From Pseudomonas wenzhouensis (GTDB lineage: Bacteria; Pseudomonadota; Gammaproteobacteria; Pseudomonadales; Pseudomonadaceae), in assembly GCF_021029445.1 (NCBI RefSeq), contig NZ_CP072610.1, forward strand, positions 1,178,001 to 1,242,000: 64,000 nucleotides of DNA, given 5' to 3'. The translations under genes were made by a program, and so were the position numbers. Below are positions 17,687-26,294 of the stretch, piece by piece. Under the pieces are notes generated by a model. That model was given only the letters and a program-made list of their open reading frames with translations. It was not told the origin of the DNA and ran no database searches. Positions within the stretch are counted from its first letter, which is position 1. Each line of letters opens with the position of its first letter.

Positions 17687-18958
17687 CTAGTGCAGCGTTT
17701 TCTTGGCTTTCCGGCCTCGCTTGCTACGTCCTTTCTGGCTGCTCATCAAATTCTTGAAATGCTGCCAGTTTATGGCGCCTAGGGGCAGGTTGTAGCTCAG
17801 GGATCGCTCCAAGGTATCCAGCAAAAACACGGACTGCGGCTTATCGAGGTAGTGCTCGCGGGTGACTTCGAGCATATCGCTGTTATGACCCAGCAGGTTT
17901 GCAATAACGGTTGCTGGCACGCCGGACTTCTGAAGCTGTACCGCGAAAGTGCGACGAAAGCTTTTAAAAGTGAAGCCGCCACTGAGTGCAACTGGGCAAT
18001 GCTGTCCGATGAAGCCGGCTCCTGTGACTGGGCCGCAGAAGAAGCGGCTCGCAGCACGTGAATATAGGTGCTTTTCGTCAAAGCGAAGCTCTGAAAACAG
18101 CAAAGCATCAGGTCCTTCGGACTGACGGCGTTCCTCGACTAAGTCCAGAAAGCCCATTTCGATCAGCTTCGAGCAAATTGGGATCTCGCGCTCCGACTGC
18201 GCATTCTTTAGCGACTTGTTGAAGCCATGGGCGTTGATACTGATTAGGGGCACGCCATGGGCGTCATGGAACACATCGTTAACACGTAGCTGGCAGATTT
18301 CGTTGAGTCTGCCACCGGTGAAGAGCCCAAGCGGCATCAGCCAAAAGCAGTAGCTATGTGCGTCTTGGCGAACTTGCGCTGCCGGTGTGCCTGGCGCGTA
18401 GTTCTGATAGGGCCAGCTATTGAAGAGGCTGACCAGATTGGAATCCAAAAAGAACTTGGTGACCTTTGCTTTGGTGGTCTGGCAGCCCTCGGCTTTGAGC
18501 TCTTCATCGGCGATCAGCTTTCCCTTCAGTGCCTCGTTAATCATGCGATTGAACAGCTGATAGTAGGCCTGCAGGTTTTCTCCCTGGCTTCCTGAGGTGC
18601 TGCCTTTTCTGAGTAGCAGCGGGAGCTTATCCCGGATCGCATCAATGTCAGCACTGCCCAACTCCGACACTCGGCGCTGTGGGTTGTCCTCGGTGAGTAC
18701 TGACTTCAGCTTGGCCATCCGGGCTTGGATCATGTAGGCAGTCTTGGGGGCGTAGTCGTTTTCGCGAAGGAAACGAGCCAGAACTGTATCCAAAAATTCG
18801 CTGAGGAGCGGGGAGTGATGAAAGCGATAAATCGCGTCGGCAATGCTGGAGAGGTGCGGCAGTGCCAGCTCCAGGCTTTTTTCATGCCCGGGGGCGGCAA
18901 CCAGGGTTAGGCCGTGGAGGATTGGAGCGGATAGGTGCGGAGTGTTTACAGCATTCAT
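17687..18958 (-). CDS. Tyrosine recombinase with altered His box
   Basis: This 423-residue protein has the tyrosine-recombinase fold: box I Arg in GLFTGGRLNEICQLRVNDV, a Lys in FNKSLKNAQSEREIPI, box II SFKSFRRTFAVQ-like (FTFKSFRRTFAVQ), and LLGHNSDMLEVTREHYLD with the likely nucleophile Tyr. In box II the usual HxxRH reads KSFRR, so both His positions are replaced by basic residues while the catalytic Arg remains. Activity could be changed. The start was placed at ATG 18958 (MNAVNTPHLSAPILHG), directly behind a 9-9-9 inverted repeat covering its ribosome site. It lies between the heptamer array and a second, larger recombinase on the same strand, so the two probably act together on this island. 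Confidence 0.88.
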   Translation of the reverse strand: MNAVNTPHLSAPILHGLTLVAAPGHEKSLELALPHLSSIADAIYRFHHSPLLSEFLDTVLARFLRENDYAPKTAYMIQARMAKLKSVLTEDNPQRRVSELGSADIDAIRDKLPLLLRKGSTSGSQGENLQAYYQLFNRMINEALKGKLIADEELKAEGCQTTKAKVTKFFLDSNLVSLFNSWPYQNYAPGTPAAQVRQDAHSYCFWLMPLGLFTGGRLNEICQLRVNDVFHDAHGVPLISINAHGFNKSLKNAQSEREIPICSKLIEMGFLDLVEERRQSEGPDALLFSELRFDEKHLYSRAASRFFCGPVTGAGFIGQHCPVALSGGFTFKSFRRTFAVQLQKSGVPATVIANLLGHNSDMLEVTREHYLDKPQSVFLLDTLERSLSYNLPLGAINWQHFKNLMSSQKGRSKRGRKAKKTLH

Positions 18959-18959
18959 A

Positions 18960-18986
18960 GGTGCCTCACTAGTTAATTGAGGCACC
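18960..18986 (-). promoter_or_regulatory. Perfect inverted repeat over the recombinase ribosome site
   Basis: GGTGCCTCA (18960-18968) and TGAGGCACC (18978-18986) are perfectly complementary with a 9-nt spacer. On the minus strand the distal arm contains GAGG directly upstream of ATG 18958. It could be an operator, or an RNA hairpin hiding the ribosome-binding site. Confidence 0.75.
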
Positions 18987-19113
18987 ACAATACCACTGGC
19001 TATGTAGCCAGTAAATATGAAATTTGAAAATTGCTCTAATTATTTACCGTCATTGACAGGTTGTCAATAGATTTTTTCAGTGCAGGGAGGACGATCTCCC
19101 CGCACCACTTCAC

Positions 19114-21567
19114 CTATCGGGTGATGCGGGACTGCCAGTGCCGTTTTTCAGTCCAGCTGGTGGCTTTAGCCTTGTCTACGCCAGCTGGGCGGCCGATGCG
19201 AAAGACGCCTTGCTTGGCTTGCAGCGCCCTGTAGTGGCTGTAGTGGATGTGCGCAGTCGAGGCCTCAAAGTCGATCTTGTCGAGCTCCTCTTTAAGCACA
19301 TAGCTCGGGTAGCAATCGCCATAGCCGCCAGTGGTGCTGCGGTCGGCGTGGCCGACCAAGGCTTTGCCGATCAGCATGTCCAGCTTCTGTCGACGGAACT
19401 GCTGAATGAACGTATGCCGCAGGCCATGAAAGGTGAGTTCGTCATCGCCCAGTCCGCATTGTCCCAAATAGCCTTTGTCATCTTTGTCTGAGCCCCGGTA
19501 CCAGCGACTGGCTGTGTGTCCGGGTGACAGGTCGCCATAAATGCGGAGATTTTCAAAAAGCGAGGCCGACAGGTCGCCATCATTCAGTTCCAGGCGCTGT
19601 TGGTGAAACTCCAGGAACCCGGCTTCAAGAATGACTTTATGCAGCGGCACGAGGCGCTCCGATTCGACGGTTTTCAGCTGTCGCGCTCCTGAGCTGCTGA
19701 TGCTGATTACCCAGACGCCAAGCTCTTCACGAATATCGCCGAGCCGAAGCTGGCAAAGCTCGCTCAGGCGAGCGCCAGTATAGAGGCCGAGCAGGGGTAG
19801 CCAGAAGCGGTAGTCATCCAGGCGCCAGCGCGGCGGCGACTTGAGCGTATAGACCGGGCCATTGAGCAGTTGCTCAATCTGTCTGGGGGTATAGGTGCGC
19901 TTCCGTGGCGCGGCTGCGCCTTTAGTGCTGAATGAAAGTCCGGCAGCCAGATTCTCTTTCAAATACCCCTGATCGTGCGCATAGCTGATGAGCGCGCGTG
20001 CCAGCTCGAAAAACTTCTTCGCTGTCCTGGCATTCAAAGGCTCGTACTTGCCGCTCTGAATAATCTGACTCAGGGGCTGATAGCGAGTGGCGCGCAAGCG
20101 ATGCCGGTTTTTGGGGTAGCTGCGCAACTGATCGCGCAGCGCATTGAAGTCCGCGCGAGTCAGCGTGCTGAGTGGGCGATGTCCTCCGATTAGCTCTGCC
20201 AAACCCTCCAGGCGAGCATGCATAGTGATGCGCGTACGCGGATTCTTCCACGCCCCTTCGCGTACCTGACGCTCTTCGAACTCGCGCGTGAGGGCGCCGA
20301 AGTGCCGGCAGCTCTCATGAGTGAGTGGTGGCTGGATCAGCAGGTCGTTGGAGGTGGGTGTCTCAAACAAGGCTTGTAGCTTTGCGTTCTGAGCAGGTGA
20401 CAAGACGCTGCCGAGGGCATTCAGCAGGGCCAGCGTGCCAGCGTCCTGGGGCGTCGTGACGGCGTCGTTGGCCGCGCTCATGTCGGGGAGGGTGTACATG
20501 GGCTCGGCAGGTGGGACTGGGCCAAGCATGCGCCGGATCAGGTCCTGAATTTCTTGCAGCGCGCGCTCATAGGCATCCGCTGAAGGGGCTTCAATGAAGC
20601 TTTTGACCAAGATTTTGTCGATTTGACCCAGGCTGAAGTGCAGAAGGATCGACGCCAGGATCGGTGAGCTGGTCAGCAGTTCGACCCGCAGTTCATCGGG
20701 GTGGCGGGGCGCGCCGGTGAGTCGCGCGCCGGTCAGCGGAATAAGGAGGCTATAGAGCCCGCTTTCCTCCTGAAGAATCTGAAAATTTTGGCAGAGTGTC
20801 AGACGGTCGAGCTGTCCCGAGATCCGGCTAAAGTGAAACATGACGCTGTGCGCGGAGCGTGGCAGGCCCGGCGGAATATGCAGCAGATGGCGGCCCTGAT
20901 CGGGGCGGGCAAAACACAGGTACTCGTAAAACGACAGCATCGTGATAAGCGGATGCCCGGTTTTGAAGATGTTCTTAGCCATCGGGGTGGTTTCCAGCAC
21001 TGTGATTGCGCTGTAGATGTAAGCGGCAGCCGCGTTGGCGGTGACTGGGTCGTTAGTGCCGAGCGGCCAGTCAAAGCGGGTGAAACCGAATTTGAGGGCT
21101 TGGCGCAGGGCTTCGCTCGGATACAAGGCGAAGTGGATTTCCCCGCCTGGTTCATTGCAATAGAGCACGATGTGCTCTTGGCACTCTTTCAGCAGGCGCT
21201 CATGCCCGGCGCTCAGATCAGAGTTAGCCAGTACGGCAGGTGCAGGGCGGAGCGCCCAGATTTTCAGGTGGCTCTCCGTAAAACGGCTGATTTCGGCGTG
21301 AACAATGGCCAGGTTTGACAGAAAGCCCTCAGGATCCAGCTCAATCGTGTCGGCGCTGCTGCGCCTCATCAGATCTTCGAAACGCGGGTTGAGATATTGG
21401 GCGAGATCGCGTGCGAGCGCTTCATCATGGCCGAGTGACCAGCGGATTTGTGCTGGTAGCTGCGGGTGATTGCCGATATAGCCCGGGAAGGTGAAGTAGT
21501 ACTGGAAGCCAGTTTTGGCTTGATAGACCAGGTGCTGAACACCGGTTTTGCTTTGACGCTTGGACAT
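19114..21567 (-). CDS. Large tyrosine recombinase (integrase)
   Basis: This is about 817 residues, twice the usual integrase length. The C-terminal ~300 residues are a canonical catalytic domain: Arg in LGLYTGARLSELCQLRLGDI, Lys in GARQLKTVESERLVPL, FHGLRHTFIQQF (HxxRH intact), ALVGHADRSTTGGYGD with the likely Tyr. Residues about 430-560 form a SAM-like core-binding domain (LSTLTRADFNALRDQLRSYP). The N-terminal ~400 residues are an additional, unrecognised domain, starting with a short beta-rich region of the kind seen at the front of many integrases (QHLVYQAKTGFQYYFTFPGY). The start was placed at MSKRQSKTGV (21567), with AAATAGGT 9 nt upstream; an upstream GTG is in frame. It is the most likely active integrase of the island. 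Confidence 0.9.
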   Translation of the reverse strand: MSKRQSKTGVQHLVYQAKTGFQYYFTFPGYIGNHPQLPAQIRWSLGHDEALARDLAQYLNPRFEDLMRRSSADTIELDPEGFLSNLAIVHAEISRFTESHLKIWALRPAPAVLANSDLSAGHERLLKECQEHIVLYCNEPGGEIHFALYPSEALRQALKFGFTRFDWPLGTNDPVTANAAAAYIYSAITVLETTPMAKNIFKTGHPLITMLSFYEYLCFARPDQGRHLLHIPPGLPRSAHSVMFHFSRISGQLDRLTLCQNFQILQEESGLYSLLIPLTGARLTGAPRHPDELRVELLTSSPILASILLHFSLGQIDKILVKSFIEAPSADAYERALQEIQDLIRRMLGPVPPAEPMYTLPDMSAANDAVTTPQDAGTLALLNALGSVLSPAQNAKLQALFETPTSNDLLIQPPLTHESCRHFGALTREFEERQVREGAWKNPRTRITMHARLEGLAELIGGHRPLSTLTRADFNALRDQLRSYPKNRHRLRATRYQPLSQIIQSGKYEPLNARTAKKFFELARALISYAHDQGYLKENLAAGLSFSTKGAAAPRKRTYTPRQIEQLLNGPVYTLKSPPRWRLDDYRFWLPLLGLYTGARLSELCQLRLGDIREELGVWVISISSSGARQLKTVESERLVPLHKVILEAGFLEFHQQRLELNDGDLSASLFENLRIYGDLSPGHTASRWYRGSDKDDKGYLGQCGLGDDELTFHGLRHTFIQQFRRQKLDMLIGKALVGHADRSTTGGYGDCYPSYVLKEELDKIDFEASTAHIHYSHYRALQAKQGVFRIGRPAGVDKAKATSWTEKRHWQSRITR

Positions 21568-21898
21568 GATGGCATACCTATTTGGATTCACAGTTGGACT
21601 GTGTGAAATCCAGTGCCATCAAATCGTGCCTGAAACCCGCGTTTTAGACGGGTTCCAGGCTTTATTTGGTGGGCCGGGGTAATCTGAAATGATTTCCTAT
21701 CATGCTGATTTAAAAGGAAAATGCTCGGTTAAGATTGGTCGTGGAATACATTTTGGAATACCAAGCTTAGCCCTTTGGGTTCCAGCGACACCGGGGCCGT
21801 AGGTCGGGATCACTGTGCTTGCCCTCGAGACAAAAGCCCCGCATCGAGTCATTCGACGTGGGGCTTCATTTGAGGTTAAGGGCTCAGTCCTCCGAAGG
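21568..21898. other. Intergenic region with a terminator hairpin
   Basis: No gene is visible in 331 bp between the integrase and the 321-residue gene. A GGAATACATTTTGGAATACC direct repeat lies near 21743-21763. The hairpin AAAGCCCC ... GGGGCTT (21833-21866), followed by TTTTG on the minus strand, is a plausible terminator for the upstream minus-strand gene. Confidence 0.6.
21833..21866 (-). terminator. Probable rho-independent terminator
   Basis: AAAGCCCC (21833-21840) pairs with GGGGCTT (21860-21866), with an inner TCGA/TCGA pairing in the loop. On the minus strand it is followed by a short T-run. It lies about 30 bp after the stop of the 321-residue gene. Confidence 0.6.
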
Positions 21899-22864
21899 TT
21901 ACTCTTTCCCGAACTCTTTCTCGTGGGCTTCAGAGATCAACCTATCCAGCGCTATGCACTCCGGTACTACCCAGTGCTCTGCCAGCTTTTTAAGCCGCGG
22001 GTGATTCTCGAGCAAAATGTCGAGGTTCTTAGCCTTCCTGCCCTTGTTGGCAGTTTTCAGCTTGGACTCTTTCCCCTTTAGGCTCTTGATGAAGTCTCGT
22101 TTCGAGACACCTTCCTCAGCGAGTCGGTCAAAGATCTCCAGAAAATCTTGATGCTTGCTGGGAGCACGCACAACGTTAAAGCGGTCTGGGTATTTGTCAC
22201 AAAGAGCAGCCCATGCCAGCTCCTGGCGATCTTTGCCGTGCACCTTATCATCCAGCCACTTCAGGTGGTGATCCGTTTTAAGGTTCTGATCCCACTGTGT
22301 TTTGAGTTCATCCAAGTGTGCAATCTTCGAACTGAGATCAGCTTCCATAAAGTCGAATATCGCTTGGGTGAGTTGCGGGCCAGAGATATTAGGAAGTCGC
22401 TTTATCTGGTAGCGATCAAAAGGTGTGATCTTGTTCTTAACCCACCTGGACGTGCGCGGTCCAAAAGCCCAGGTCAGTTTTTCTGGCTGAACTGCTCGGC
22501 GGTTAAACTCACGCAATATTTCTTCTGCGAGGGCGCTCGCCTCTTTATCGTTGGTGAGAACGTCCAGCATAAAGCTCTCGATGTCATCAAGAGTGTTTTC
22601 TTTAATTCCAAAATTGAATTCTTCAAATTTGGCATCTTCTTTGAGTTGTAAATAGAGCCAGGCGAAGTTGTAGAGGCGCATGTTACTGGTGCGTGCCTTA
22701 AATAAATATTCAAGATAGTTATCTTGGCGGTTGGCGGCGACCTCGTATTCTTCGTTATCGGAGACTATTCCTTTTCCAGCCTGTTTCAGAGACTCCTCTT
22801 TATTCCTGGAGAGAATATCTGCGAGCTTTTTTGCTGCTTTATTTTTTGAGTCGTCACGGCTCAT
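21899..22864 (-). CDS. Unknown helical protein next to the integrase
   Basis: This 321-residue protein is rich in charged residues and probably all-helical. No signal peptide or membrane segment is seen. Notable stretches are YLEYLFKARTSNMRLYNFAW near residue 50 and AFGPRTSRWVKNKITPFDRY near 155; the C-terminus is basic and coiled (KSLKGKESKLKTANKGRKAK). The ATG at 22864 has a GAGGATC ribosome site, and a doubled CCTAGG motif lies upstream. Its position behind two recombinases on the same strand suggests a recombination accessory or regulator, but I do not recognise the family. Confidence 0.75.
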   Translation of the reverse strand: MSRDDSKNKAAKKLADILSRNKEESLKQAGKGIVSDNEEYEVAANRQDNYLEYLFKARTSNMRLYNFAWLYLQLKEDAKFEEFNFGIKENTLDDIESFMLDVLTNDKEASALAEEILREFNRRAVQPEKLTWAFGPRTSRWVKNKITPFDRYQIKRLPNISGPQLTQAIFDFMEADLSSKIAHLDELKTQWDQNLKTDHHLKWLDDKVHGKDRQELAWAALCDKYPDRFNVVRAPSKHQDFLEIFDRLAEEGVSKRDFIKSLKGKESKLKTANKGRKAKNLDILLENHPRLKKLAEHWVVPECIALDRLISEAHEKEFGKE

Positions 22865-22894
22865 AGGGTGATCCTCGTTAGCATCTACGTTAAA

Positions 22895-22911
22895 CCTAGG
22901 ACGAACCTAGG
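22895..22911. promoter_or_regulatory. Double CCTAGG motif upstream of the 321-residue gene
   Basis: CCTAGG (22895-22900), ACGAA, CCTAGG (22906-22911): two palindromic hexamers with an 11-bp repeat distance, 30-45 bp before the start codon. This is a candidate operator. CCTAGG is generally a rare hexamer, so a close pair is notable. Confidence 0.5.
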
Positions 22912-23336
22912 TAGCTTCTAGGGGGTAGCCAGAAAAGCTTTTCAGCCTGAGACCCACGCGAAAACGCAGGAAAAAGGCCTAACGCAGCAGTCGATCAGGC
23001 TATCAGAGGCTCATGCAGTGGCTGCGGAGCTCAAGCGCTATCGATTTGCACATGCCTTCCCTTCGGCAAAGAGGGAAAGGCATGGAATGCCTGAGGTACG
23101 GGGATGGTGGTCTTGTTTTCTGCGAAAACTGCACCAACGCTACGAAGCGTAGTTGCTGGTGTGACGTTCCAGGCCCAACTCTGAATGGCGAGTGCCGCAC
23201 GCTGAGACTCAGATGCGCGGCGCGACAGAATATAAGCCAGCCGGCGACAGCTGTCTAGCTGGCTGTTCTTGGCTTGGGCACCAGTACTTTTTTACAACGC
23301 TTGGTAATCCTCTGAACGTATTACAGGAGCCCGTTC
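22912..23336. other. Intergenic region before alpA-like gene
   Basis: No supported gene. It contains a hairpin CATGCCTTCCC ... GGGAAAGGCATG (23051-23084, one bulged A) in the middle and should hold the divergent promoters for the 321-residue gene (minus) and the AlpA-like gene (plus). No clear -10/-35 pair was chosen by eye. Confidence 0.5.
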
Positions 23337-23525
23337 ATGAGGATCATCCGTCTGAAAGAAGTCACCCACCTAACTGGCCTTGCTCGGTCGACCATCTATA
23401 AATACCTCGCAGAAGAGAGGTTTCCAAAATCCGTTCCGCTTGGCGATAGATCAATCGGATTTCTCGAGAGTGAGATTCAAGAGTGGATTATGGCTCGTAT
23501 CAAAGAGCGAGATATGGCGGGCTAG
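23337..23525 (+). CDS. AlpA-family excisionase/transcription regulator
   Basis: This 62-residue protein is a MerR-like winged helix of the AlpA family: RLKEVTHLTGLARSTIYKYL, then FPKSVPLGDRSIGFLESEI and QEWIMARIKER. AlpA-type proteins act as excisionase-like or transcriptional activators of integrases on prophages and islands. The start ATG 23337 has GGAG 8 nt upstream. It lies divergent from the integrase block and upstream of the Rep-like gene, which fits control of mobility. Confidence 0.9.
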   Translation: MRIIRLKEVTHLTGLARSTIYKYLAEERFPKSVPLGDRSIGFLESEIQEWIMARIKERDMAG

Positions 23526-23594
23526 TGCTTCAGGAGTATGGCATAAAGACTGCGGCCTATAAATGGTCGCAGCCTTTTATGCCGATGAAGAAGG

Positions 23595-23819
23595 TTGCCT
23601 CAGGTAACTCCCCTGACTTTGGTTTTGAGAGATATCTTGGTGTTCGGGGAGATTTTTATTGTGGGGTCTCTACTGGTCAGTGCGTTGCTGAGCTGTTGTA
23701 TGCTTGTTCTAGTTATATATCAATCAACTAGAACCAAATACGCCATTACAGGTAATCGTAGTAACCAACTGCTACAGCACGGGGAGATGCTGTTGCTGAT
23801 CACACAGCAACGGCCCTGA
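23595..23819 (+). CDS. Possible small single-span membrane protein
   Basis: A 74-codon frame starts with TTG behind GAAGAAGG and encodes a long hydrophobic helix (ILVFGEIFIVGSLLVSALLS, then CCMLVLVIYQST) followed by a polar tail. It fills the space between the AlpA-like and Rep-like genes on the same strand. The non-ATG start and lack of a recognised family keep confidence low. Small membrane proteins at this position are common in filamentous-phage-like elements. Confidence 0.35.
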   Translation: MPQVTPLTLVLRDILVFGEIFIVGSLLVSALLSCCMLVLVIYQSTRTKYAITGNRSNQLLQHGEMLLLITQQRP

Positions 23820-23851
23820 AAGCGTTAAGCGGTAAAAAAAGACAGACATGG

Positions 23852-23879
23852 CACCTGTTATGTAAACACAACACAGGTG
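23852..23879 (+). promoter_or_regulatory. Inverted repeat just before the Rep-like start codon
   Basis: CACCTGT (23852-23858) pairs with ACAGGTG (23873-23879). The right arm contains the AGGTG that serves as the ribosome site for ATG 23887. It may be an operator or an RNA hairpin limiting Rep translation. Confidence 0.6.
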
Positions 23880-23886
23880 ACAAGCC

Positions 23887-24843
23887 ATGAACCATCCACA
23901 CGCATCAAAAAACCTCTCGCAATCCGATATCGCACTCCAGATCGAAGACCTAGTTGAAGCTTTGGAACACAGCGATGGGCCCGTGCAGTCGCTTACTGCG
24001 AATGGCGCGGTCAAACGTACCAAGCTCACTCGTTACTTCGAGAACATCGGTCAGATGCTTGAGTTGGTCAGCCACAGCGATGATTACCACTACGGACCTT
24101 ACCTGCGACTGTTTCAACGGGCGTGTTACGACGTCGGTGTGGAGCACAGCTCACTGGCTGGGATCATTTCTTTCGATGAAGAGACGTCCCAGTACCGTGA
24201 CTACACCGACACGCTCAACCGCCTGGCTGAGCGTATCCGCCAACTGACTCGTGAGCGTAACTACCGTCGGCGTAGGGATGACGCAAGGTATCAGGAGCGC
24301 CAGCAGTCCCGTGAAGTAGCTGAGTACGTTGACCAGGTACTGGATCGCTACGCCACTACTCTGGTGATCAGGGTTGATCTGTACTATCGCTCTGCCGCTC
24401 AGGCCAGGCTGCGGGTTGAGCACGTGTTTGCGGATCTGCAGCGGCTGATCCGGGCGCGTGAACGCAATCCGATCTTCGAGCATGAGACAGGCTACATCTG
24501 CCGTGTCGAGCAGGGGGAACGTCGCGGCTATCACATCCATGCTGCCTTCTTTTTCAATGGCGCTATGGTGCGGGGCGACATCTACAAGGCGCAGCAGATA
24601 GGTGCTCTGTGGGAGCAGATCACCCGTGGTAAAGGGAGCTACCACAACTGCAATCATGACAAAGCCCAGTACGGTGATGAATGCGGTATCGGGATGATTC
24701 ATCGACGCGACGAACAGGCTCGTGACAATGTCCATCAAGCGATGAGCTATCTGGTCAAGCGGTTTCAGCGGCTGAGCTTGCGTCCGAAGGGAGCGAAGTG
24801 CCTACGCAAGGGGCAAGCAAAAACCAGTTTTCGGGTTTGCTAA
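23887..24843 (+). CDS. Inovirus-Gp2/YfjJ-like rolling-circle replication protein
   Basis: This 318-residue protein matches the inovirus-type Gp2 / YagK-YfjJ C-terminal family: LVIRVDLYYR, then ARERNPIFEHETGYICRVEQ and GYHIHAAFFFNG, whose HIH is the HUH metal-binding motif, then QIGALWEQIT and QAMSYLVKRFQRLSL with a Tyr suitable as the nicking residue. Such proteins start rolling-circle replication in filamentous phages and some integrative elements. The C-terminus is basic (RPKGAKCLRKGQAK). With the AlpA-like regulator and two recombinases it forms a typical mobility core of an integrated satellite-type element. Confidence 0.88.
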   Translation: MNHPHASKNLSQSDIALQIEDLVEALEHSDGPVQSLTANGAVKRTKLTRYFENIGQMLELVSHSDDYHYGPYLRLFQRACYDVGVEHSSLAGIISFDEETSQYRDYTDTLNRLAERIRQLTRERNYRRRRDDARYQERQQSREVAEYVDQVLDRYATTLVIRVDLYYRSAAQARLRVEHVFADLQRLIRARERNPIFEHETGYICRVEQGERRGYHIHAAFFFNGAMVRGDIYKAQQIGALWEQITRGKGSYHNCNHDKAQYGDECGIGMIHRRDEQARDNVHQAMSYLVKRFQRLSLRPKGAKCLRKGQAKTSFRVC

Positions 24844-25273
24844 AGCGCTGTAGGCAATGCGTTCAGGGTCATGCAATTTTGCACTGCATAGCCGGGGTGC
24901 TTTTACCACTATTGGGCTGCTAGGCACTTGGAAACGCGGCTTGATGCACGCATAAGAAGGAGCTTGGCGTGCTGCTGTGGGGCTATCAATCGATCAGATC
25001 GGTGGATTGGTGCATTACGCCTGAAAACGCCGAATACGGGATAGACCGACATTTAACCTAAGGTGAGGCCGGTCTGTTTCCAAGACTTTTCTGCAGGGTC
25101 TTGCAAGTCTTCCACCAAGACATCCGGCGCGCTACAGCGGAGCTTCGGCTCCAGCAGGTTATGAGTGGTAGCTCAGTCATCATGGCAAAGCGCCACTTTT
25201 GCATGGACAGCATAATATTTTGCCGACAGACTGCTCAGCAAAACGCTGGAAGTCTGTGAAGGAGACGAGGTGT
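24844..25273. other. Intergenic region, possible terminator hairpins
   Basis: No gene is supported in 430 bp. A GGAGC-TTCG-GCTCC tetraloop hairpin sits at 25139-25152, and a TGCAATTTTGCACTGCA stretch near 24871. The promoter for the LRAT gene should lie in the right half. Confidence 0.5.
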
Positions 25274-25882
25274 ATGGCTATCTATCACATCCCATTGGGC
25301 AGTCACCTCTACTCGCCGAGGCTCGGTTATGACCACCATGGCATCTACGTTGGGCTCGGGAAAGTAATCCATCATTCGGGTTGGAGTGAAGCCTTCAAAA
25401 AAGGCCCTATTGAGTGCACAAGCATTGAAAGTTTTTGTGCTGGGAATGGCTTCAAGATCAAGCTTTACGACTCAAGAATCTATTCGCCACCTGAGATCGT
25501 CATGCGCGCACGGCGCAGGCTCAGGGCTGGTAATACCAAGTACAACCTACTTTTTAGCAACTGTGAGCATTTCGCAACGTGGTGCGTGACAGGTGTGGAA
25601 TCTAGTGAACAGGTACAGGAAGCAGCCAAAAAGACTATCACTGCTGGAGTAGCAACCTTCGCTGCGCGCAAGGCTACTCAGAAAACAACTGAGTATGTGA
25701 TAACGCGTGCTGTTGGTAGGGTTGCCGCAGGTGGTTATACCGGAGCCAAGGTGGGCACCCTGGCAGGAGGGGCAACCGTCGCTTTCACAGGCGCTGCAGG
25801 TTTGGCCGCCGCTCCCGCTTTGCCGTTCGTCATAGCTGGTGCGGCGATTGGTTCCTTACTTGGTTTTATCTTGGATGATTGA
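25274..25882 (+). CDS. LRAT-domain (NlpC/P60-like) protein with Gly-rich membrane tail
   Basis: This 202-residue protein starts at ATG 25274, preceded by GAAGGAGACGAGG. The N-terminal ~115 residues are an LRAT-type papain-like fold: MAIYHIPLGSHLYSPRLGYD, HHGIYVGLGKVIHHSGW with the first catalytic His, and NCEHFATWCVTG with the catalytic Cys. The C-terminal ~70 residues are Gly/Ala-rich and hydrophobic (GTLAGGATVAFTGAAGLAAA, then APALPFVIAGAAIGSLLGFI), a likely membrane hairpin. LRAT-like enzymes act as acyltransferases or thiol hydrolases on lipids or peptides. The membrane tail suggests a lipid- or membrane-acting effector. It appears to be a single-gene unit. Confidence 0.85.
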   Translation: MAIYHIPLGSHLYSPRLGYDHHGIYVGLGKVIHHSGWSEAFKKGPIECTSIESFCAGNGFKIKLYDSRIYSPPEIVMRARRRLRAGNTKYNLLFSNCEHFATWCVTGVESSEQVQEAAKKTITAGVATFAARKATQKTTEYVITRAVGRVAAGGYTGAKVGTLAGGATVAFTGAAGLAAAPALPFVIAGAAIGSLLGFILDD

Positions 25883-26042
25883 GTGTGCGAATAGCCCTTC
25901 TACAAAATCGGCCGATACAGCTTTCAGTTTTCTTGGGTCGTTGCGTAGCGGAACAACCCGACGGTAACTGTGAATAATCACCGGGGCGTGAATGCCCGCA
26001 GAGCTGATGTTTAGGTAGAAACTCAACGAGTAGGGCTGGCGT

Positions 26043-26268
26043 CGACCGATAGCTTCCGGCTGCGTGGCTTTGCTGGTGCAGATAGGCTATGTGCCACTGG
26101 CAACCTATAAGGACGATGCTGGCGAAGTGGATTTGATCTGCCACCTTGATGGCGTTGTGCTGCACTTGGAAATCAAATCGGAGTATATCCGTTTGACCAC
26201 CAATTAGGTTTGGTTCCAGCGCACCAACACGTTGCGCAAGGTGGCCTGGCAGTTACGGCGCGGGTAAT
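26043..26268 (+). pseudogene. PD-(D/E)XK-type nuclease domain remnant
   Basis: In one frame the sequence encodes CVALLVQIGYVPLATYKDDA, then GEVDLICHLDGVVLHLEIKS and EYIRLTTN, a TAG, then VWFQRTNTLRKVAWQLRRG and a stop. GEVDLI followed by LEIKS fits the D...ExK active site of restriction-type nucleases. The TAG at 26204-26206 may be a GAG-to-TAG change, since the frame stays sensible after it. No start codon or upstream domain is visible, so this is a degraded fragment. It lies directly upstream of the PIN protein gene. Confidence 0.55.
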
Positions 26269-26294
26269 AGAAATTGATGAATGTGGAAGATGAA

